A DNA stretch of 64,000 nt from contig OW203766.1 of NCBI GenBank assembly GCA_934045905.1, forward strand, positions 26,530,309-26,594,308, read 5' to 3'. The position numbers and the translations under genes were made by a program. The notes below the pieces were generated by a model. That model was not told the DNA's origin. It worked only from the letters and a program-made list of their open reading frames with translations, and ran no database searches. The stretch comes from Leuctra nigra (lineage: Eukaryota; Arthropoda; Insecta; Plecoptera; Leuctridae). Below are positions 60,881 through 64,000 of the stretch, in pieces. Each line of letters begins with the position of its first letter. The first letter of the stretch is position 1.

Positions 60881-61475
60881 TGACGTCACTTCCGGTTTTG
60901 AAATAGCGGCCGAATTCCGGTATAGGTAATAAGAAAACAATCTAGTTTTATCTAGTTGATACCTTCATGAACGACCATCTGAATTCCTAATCCCTATATT
61001 TCCGTAAAATCGGTCATGCCGTTTGTAATATATGACGTCACTTCCGGTTTCATTTAGTGGTTCCTGCCGCCATTTCCGGTACCATTAATTTATTTATTCA
61101 TTTTTCACAATTGATTTTTCAAATAAATAGCAGAATGAATACGCAGGAGCTAGTTCAGTTGCAATCGGTACAGGCGTTTTAGATATATGACGTCACTTCC
61201 GGTTTCAGGAATGGCGGCCGAGAACACTGCTACCTTGAATATATAAATTGTATTGTCTATGTTACAATGTAAGTTAATTATGTACGTATTTTAAGTATAA
61301 TTTGTTGAAATAAGTTAAATATTGCGTATTTATGACGTCACTTCCGGTTTAGAAAATAAGAAAATAATATTTTTTTTATTGATACTTCATATAGATGACC
61401 ATCTAAATCGAATGGCGCTAATTTCGTTCTAATCGGTCCAGACGTTTTTGAGTTATGACGTCACTTCCGGTTTCA
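60881..61475 (+). repeat. Five repeats of a CRE plus ETS-like module
   Basis: TGACGTCACTTCCGGTTT occurs five times, at 60881, 61033, 61188, 61333 and 61456, spaced about 123-155 bp apart. It is usually preceded by ATCGGTC/ATCGATC-CAG(A/C)CGTTTT and sometimes followed by an AAATGGCGGC string. TGACGTCA is the perfect CRE palindrome and ACTTCCGG an ETS-type core. Between the cores the units are only loosely similar, so this is a degenerate tandem array. Confidence 0.85.
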
Positions 61476-61918
61476 AAATGGCGGCTTCCGGTTGGTTTTA
61501 TAAAAAGGCACCTCAGACGCCAAAAGTGCACATGTGGTAAAAATTTCAGGTCGATCGGTTCAGCCGTTTAGGCTGTGGCGGTGATAGCGACGTTTCGTGA
61601 TATCATCAGAATCATCATCATCTTCAGAATCAGAAAGTGGTGTAATTTCACTGTTTTCTCGGTCCTCTAGCGCGCAAATGGCATAACCTATTGTTCCCAA
61701 ATTTGGTATATGTAGTGGGGTGGGCCATAGCTCGAAATTAAGATATTTCGCAACAATGTGAGATTTACCAATTTTGAGATCCAGTAGGCCGAAAATGCCA
61801 TGTTGTTGCTTACAGTAAAAGTGTTTGGTCTGCTCCTCAGTTTATTAGGCATTTACGGTATGTTGAGTGACTGTGAGTGTATAGTACGACTTGGCTGGGT
61901 GGAGCGACCGCTCCACTA
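61476..61918 (+). mobile_element. Helitron-like element 3' part
   Basis: Follows the CRE/ETS array without a clear break (TTCAGGTCGATCGGTTCAGC, ATCATCATCATCTTCAG tract). It ends with AGTACGACTTGGCTGGGTGG, AGCGACCGCTCCA and CTAG (61915-61918) then AT. The last ~40 bases match 40519-40553 almost exactly. Palindrome plus CTAG suggests a Helitron-type 3' end; the 5' end was not identified. Confidence 0.45.
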
Positions 61919-63013
61919 GATAAAGATTAAGAAAATTACGAAGCATGGTAGGCTTATTTTTCGTGTCTCTCCAATTTTCATGTATAAAAAAGTGTTTTTC
62001 TAAATTTCTAGAACTTTATTATTTTTTGTTTCTCTTGACCTACTGCCGATATCTGAAACTATTTCGAAATCTGTCTGCAAATGTCCACACCAGACACGGT
62101 GTTCTTTACCAAAGAACTCTTATTCAAAGATCCAACTTCCTTACTAATCTCTTTGCTCTTACAATTCGATCATTATCGTAATGGCAAGTTTACCAAGGAG
62201 CTTTGACCATTAGTGCATCGTGGTCAAAGACGGTTTGATCTCTCTGTAGTTGCGAACCTTGTTGGTAATGATCTAATTAGAGGAACAGAAATTAGAACAA
62301 AATAAAACAACGATATACTTTAACTTTGAAAGCAAAGTTTGAACTTTGTTAAACCACACATAATGACCGCATTATGTTGTGGGGTAAGTGAATAAGAAAA
62401 TAGATAGCCAAGAAGAGCAAATTACATAGGTGATTAAAGTAGTAGTTTGGGGTGGAAGCCACTTGATCTAAATCAATGATATTTGTACCACTGAGTGCTA
62501 CACGACTAAAAACCTCAAATATCACGTCCTATATCCTGGAATGTAAAATAAGATATTTTAGTACCACCATCTTTGTGATTGTACGGTGGTTGCATGATAC
62601 CATGAGGCTGCATACCGTATTTGGATCCAAACGCCCAGTTTCCCTATCCTTTTAACATTGTGACGTCACCTGGGCGTGACCTGCAGTCAAATTTCGTCGA
62701 ATGAATGAAAGTACAGGCTTCCATGTTGGATCAGAAAGCCCAGGCTTTTGAGTTGGGGCATATTCGGCACAGGTTTGAGCTCGTTTGTTGATGCGGCAAG
62801 TTTGTGACGTCACACGCCCAGCTCGCCCCATTGTGGAACGCTGCGCGTTAAAATGTCCTTAAAGTTGTTTTTAATTAGCTCTTGTTTTTATTCATTCAAT
62901 GAATTGTATTCAGGTTAGGGAATGATTACCTTCATTGTTAACTTGTATTTGTGTACTACTTATCTTTGTCTATGTATCTTTGACTGTCATTATATCATGT
63001 ATTTGATCAAATA
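61919..63013. other. Gene-free stretch
   Basis: At 62661-62681 and 62801-62818, GTGACGTCACCTGGGCGTGA and GTGACGTCACACGCCCAG form a partial inverted pair around a GC-richer segment. No gene is supportable. Confidence 0.45.
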
Positions 63014-63049
63014 TGACAATAAATAAAACTAAAAAAAAAAAAAAAACTA
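63014..63049 (+). mobile_element. Retroposon 3' end (AATAAA plus A-tract)
   Basis: GACAATAAATAAAACT followed by a run of about 16 A has the look of a retroposed 3' terminus. The body upstream (about 62840-63013) is AT-rich and unidentified, so the parent element is unknown. Confidence 0.4.
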
Positions 63050-63695
63050 AATTCAAATCACAAATACTGAACTTTAATTATTATCTCGGAAATTTTTAAT
63101 AAATATAAAATGTCCAAAGGTGGTAACAATTCAAAGCTACAAACCAAAGTAATAAATAGTAATTAATTTTAGATTCAAGTCAGGCAAGGCCTTTAAGGAA
63201 TATAACTTTGAATTAACTTTGATTTTCCACTTTTAGTTAATACACATATTTTTATCATGACTTCAGACAGGAAAAATGTAGAATTTAATATGGAGAATAA
63301 TCAAATAAAGGATCAATAGATGCAATCTTAAGTGACAATAAAATAAAATTGAAAGTTAACAAGCTAATCATTCACGTCCCCTTTAAGGATGCGCCATGAT
63401 GTTTATTAAACTATATATTTCTATATCACACCAAGTTTTAAAGCTCTCCTTATAGTGTATATAGTTATCATCATAAACTCCGCCATGAATTTCTCATATC
63501 CATATTATACTCGGAATAAATTAGCTCCACATTTGCTTTCGTATGTAAGCATTACGACCGCTCCTATAAGCCGAAGCCTTTGAGTTGGTATTGGATTTTT
63601 CATTTCTTCCATTTTTTTTCTTGATACTTTTTTTTAGTATATATAATTCGTGAAAGAAGGCCTCAGGCTCAGGGTGGAGGGATTTCGCCGATAAA
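63050..63695. other. Gene-free stretch
   Basis: AT-rich non-coding; nothing supportable. Confidence 0.4.
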
Positions 63696-63920
63696 ATGCT
63701 CATCTTAAGGTGGCATGGCTTTACGACAGTGCTGCTGTTTGTGGTGTCGACGGAGGGGGAACAAACTATAAGGATATTATCTTTTTTACATGCGTTTCAA
63801 GAACCGATTCAAGATGGCGCTGGAATATTCACATGTAATAATGTGGAGTTTGAGAATGATTACCTGTGTCTGGATTTAAGGAGTCTAGACGATGTTAAAG
63901 AACATCCAAGTTTGAATTAA
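63696..63920 (+). CDS. Small ATG-initiated open frame with signal-peptide-like start (weak)
   Basis: 74 codons starting MLILRWHGFTTVLLFVVST, a plausible cleavable signal peptide, then IRILSFLHAFQEPIQDGAGI, FTCNNVEF and YLCLDLRS. It could be the first exon of a secreted or receptor protein continuing to the right of the window; a possible donor (CT|GTGTCT) lies after EFENDY. I do not recognise the family, and chance cannot be excluded. Confidence 0.3.
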   Translation: MLILRWHGFTTVLLFVVSTEGEQTIRILSFLHAFQEPIQDGAGIFTCNNVEFENDYLCLDLRSLDDVKEHPSLN

Positions 63921-64000
63921 ATCGTTAAATGTTTTAAAGCAGGACATTAAACAGGAAAACTCTTTGATTTGACTTCGTCTTATGTTAGTCTTTATTAAAA

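Overview
The window is a piece of an arthropod, most likely insect, nuclear genome. It is strongly AT-rich, has spliced genes with GT-AG introns, and is packed with transposon debris. Two conserved animal genes can be reconstructed exon by exon, both in the first 4 kb. The short motif TAGGTACCTA recurs (for example near 4530 and 4940). It is common in some hemipteran and lepidopteran genomes, but the order of the host cannot be fixed from this window.

Genes (1-4010). On the minus strand, three exons (2360-2197, 831-705 and 97-1) encode the first ~130 residues of TRAPPC5, a core subunit of the TRAPP vesicle-tethering complex; its 3' end lies beyond the left edge. Head-to-head with it, 375 bp away on the plus strand, three exons (2736-2814, 2895-3389, 3916-4010) encode a complete 222-residue CD164/endolyn-type sialomucin, the family of Drosophila visgun. 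It has a signal peptide, a Thr/Pro-rich mucin region, one membrane span and a C-terminal YHTL sorting signal. Both products belong to the secretory and endosomal system, and they probably share the short promoter region between them.

Remainder (4011-64000). I find no further convincing gene. A few short open frames (46001-46258 minus, 54791-55084 minus, 63696-63920 plus) are listed with low confidence. The rest is a mosaic of mobile-element remnants. (1) A dispersed family, called family A here, has about ten copies or fragments whose ends carry GCGAGCG-type and GCGTTTTCC-type motifs; two copies form a 1.5-kb foldback at 38651-40189. (2) Several fold-back MITE-like elements lie at 18321, 20626, 32401 (TTAA-flanked), 44578, 53880, 54352, 55068 and 59566 (228-bp nearly identical arms). 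(3) SINE-like units include three with tRNA-like boxes (22740, 34752, 45058) and one derived from 5S rRNA (58690, minus). (4) There are truncated LINE 3' ends at 46905-47235 and probably 29425-29705. (5) A GC-rich 114-bp tandem array occupies 47784-49290. (6) Five repeats of a CRE-plus-ETS-like module lie at 60881-61475, upstream of a Helitron-like terminus.

Nothing prokaryotic, viral or CRISPR-like was seen. The most unusual structures are the 114-bp array that is open in several frames, the near-perfect hairpins at 36374 and 39544, the young long-inverted-repeat element at 59566-60690, and the five CRE/ETS modules beside it.
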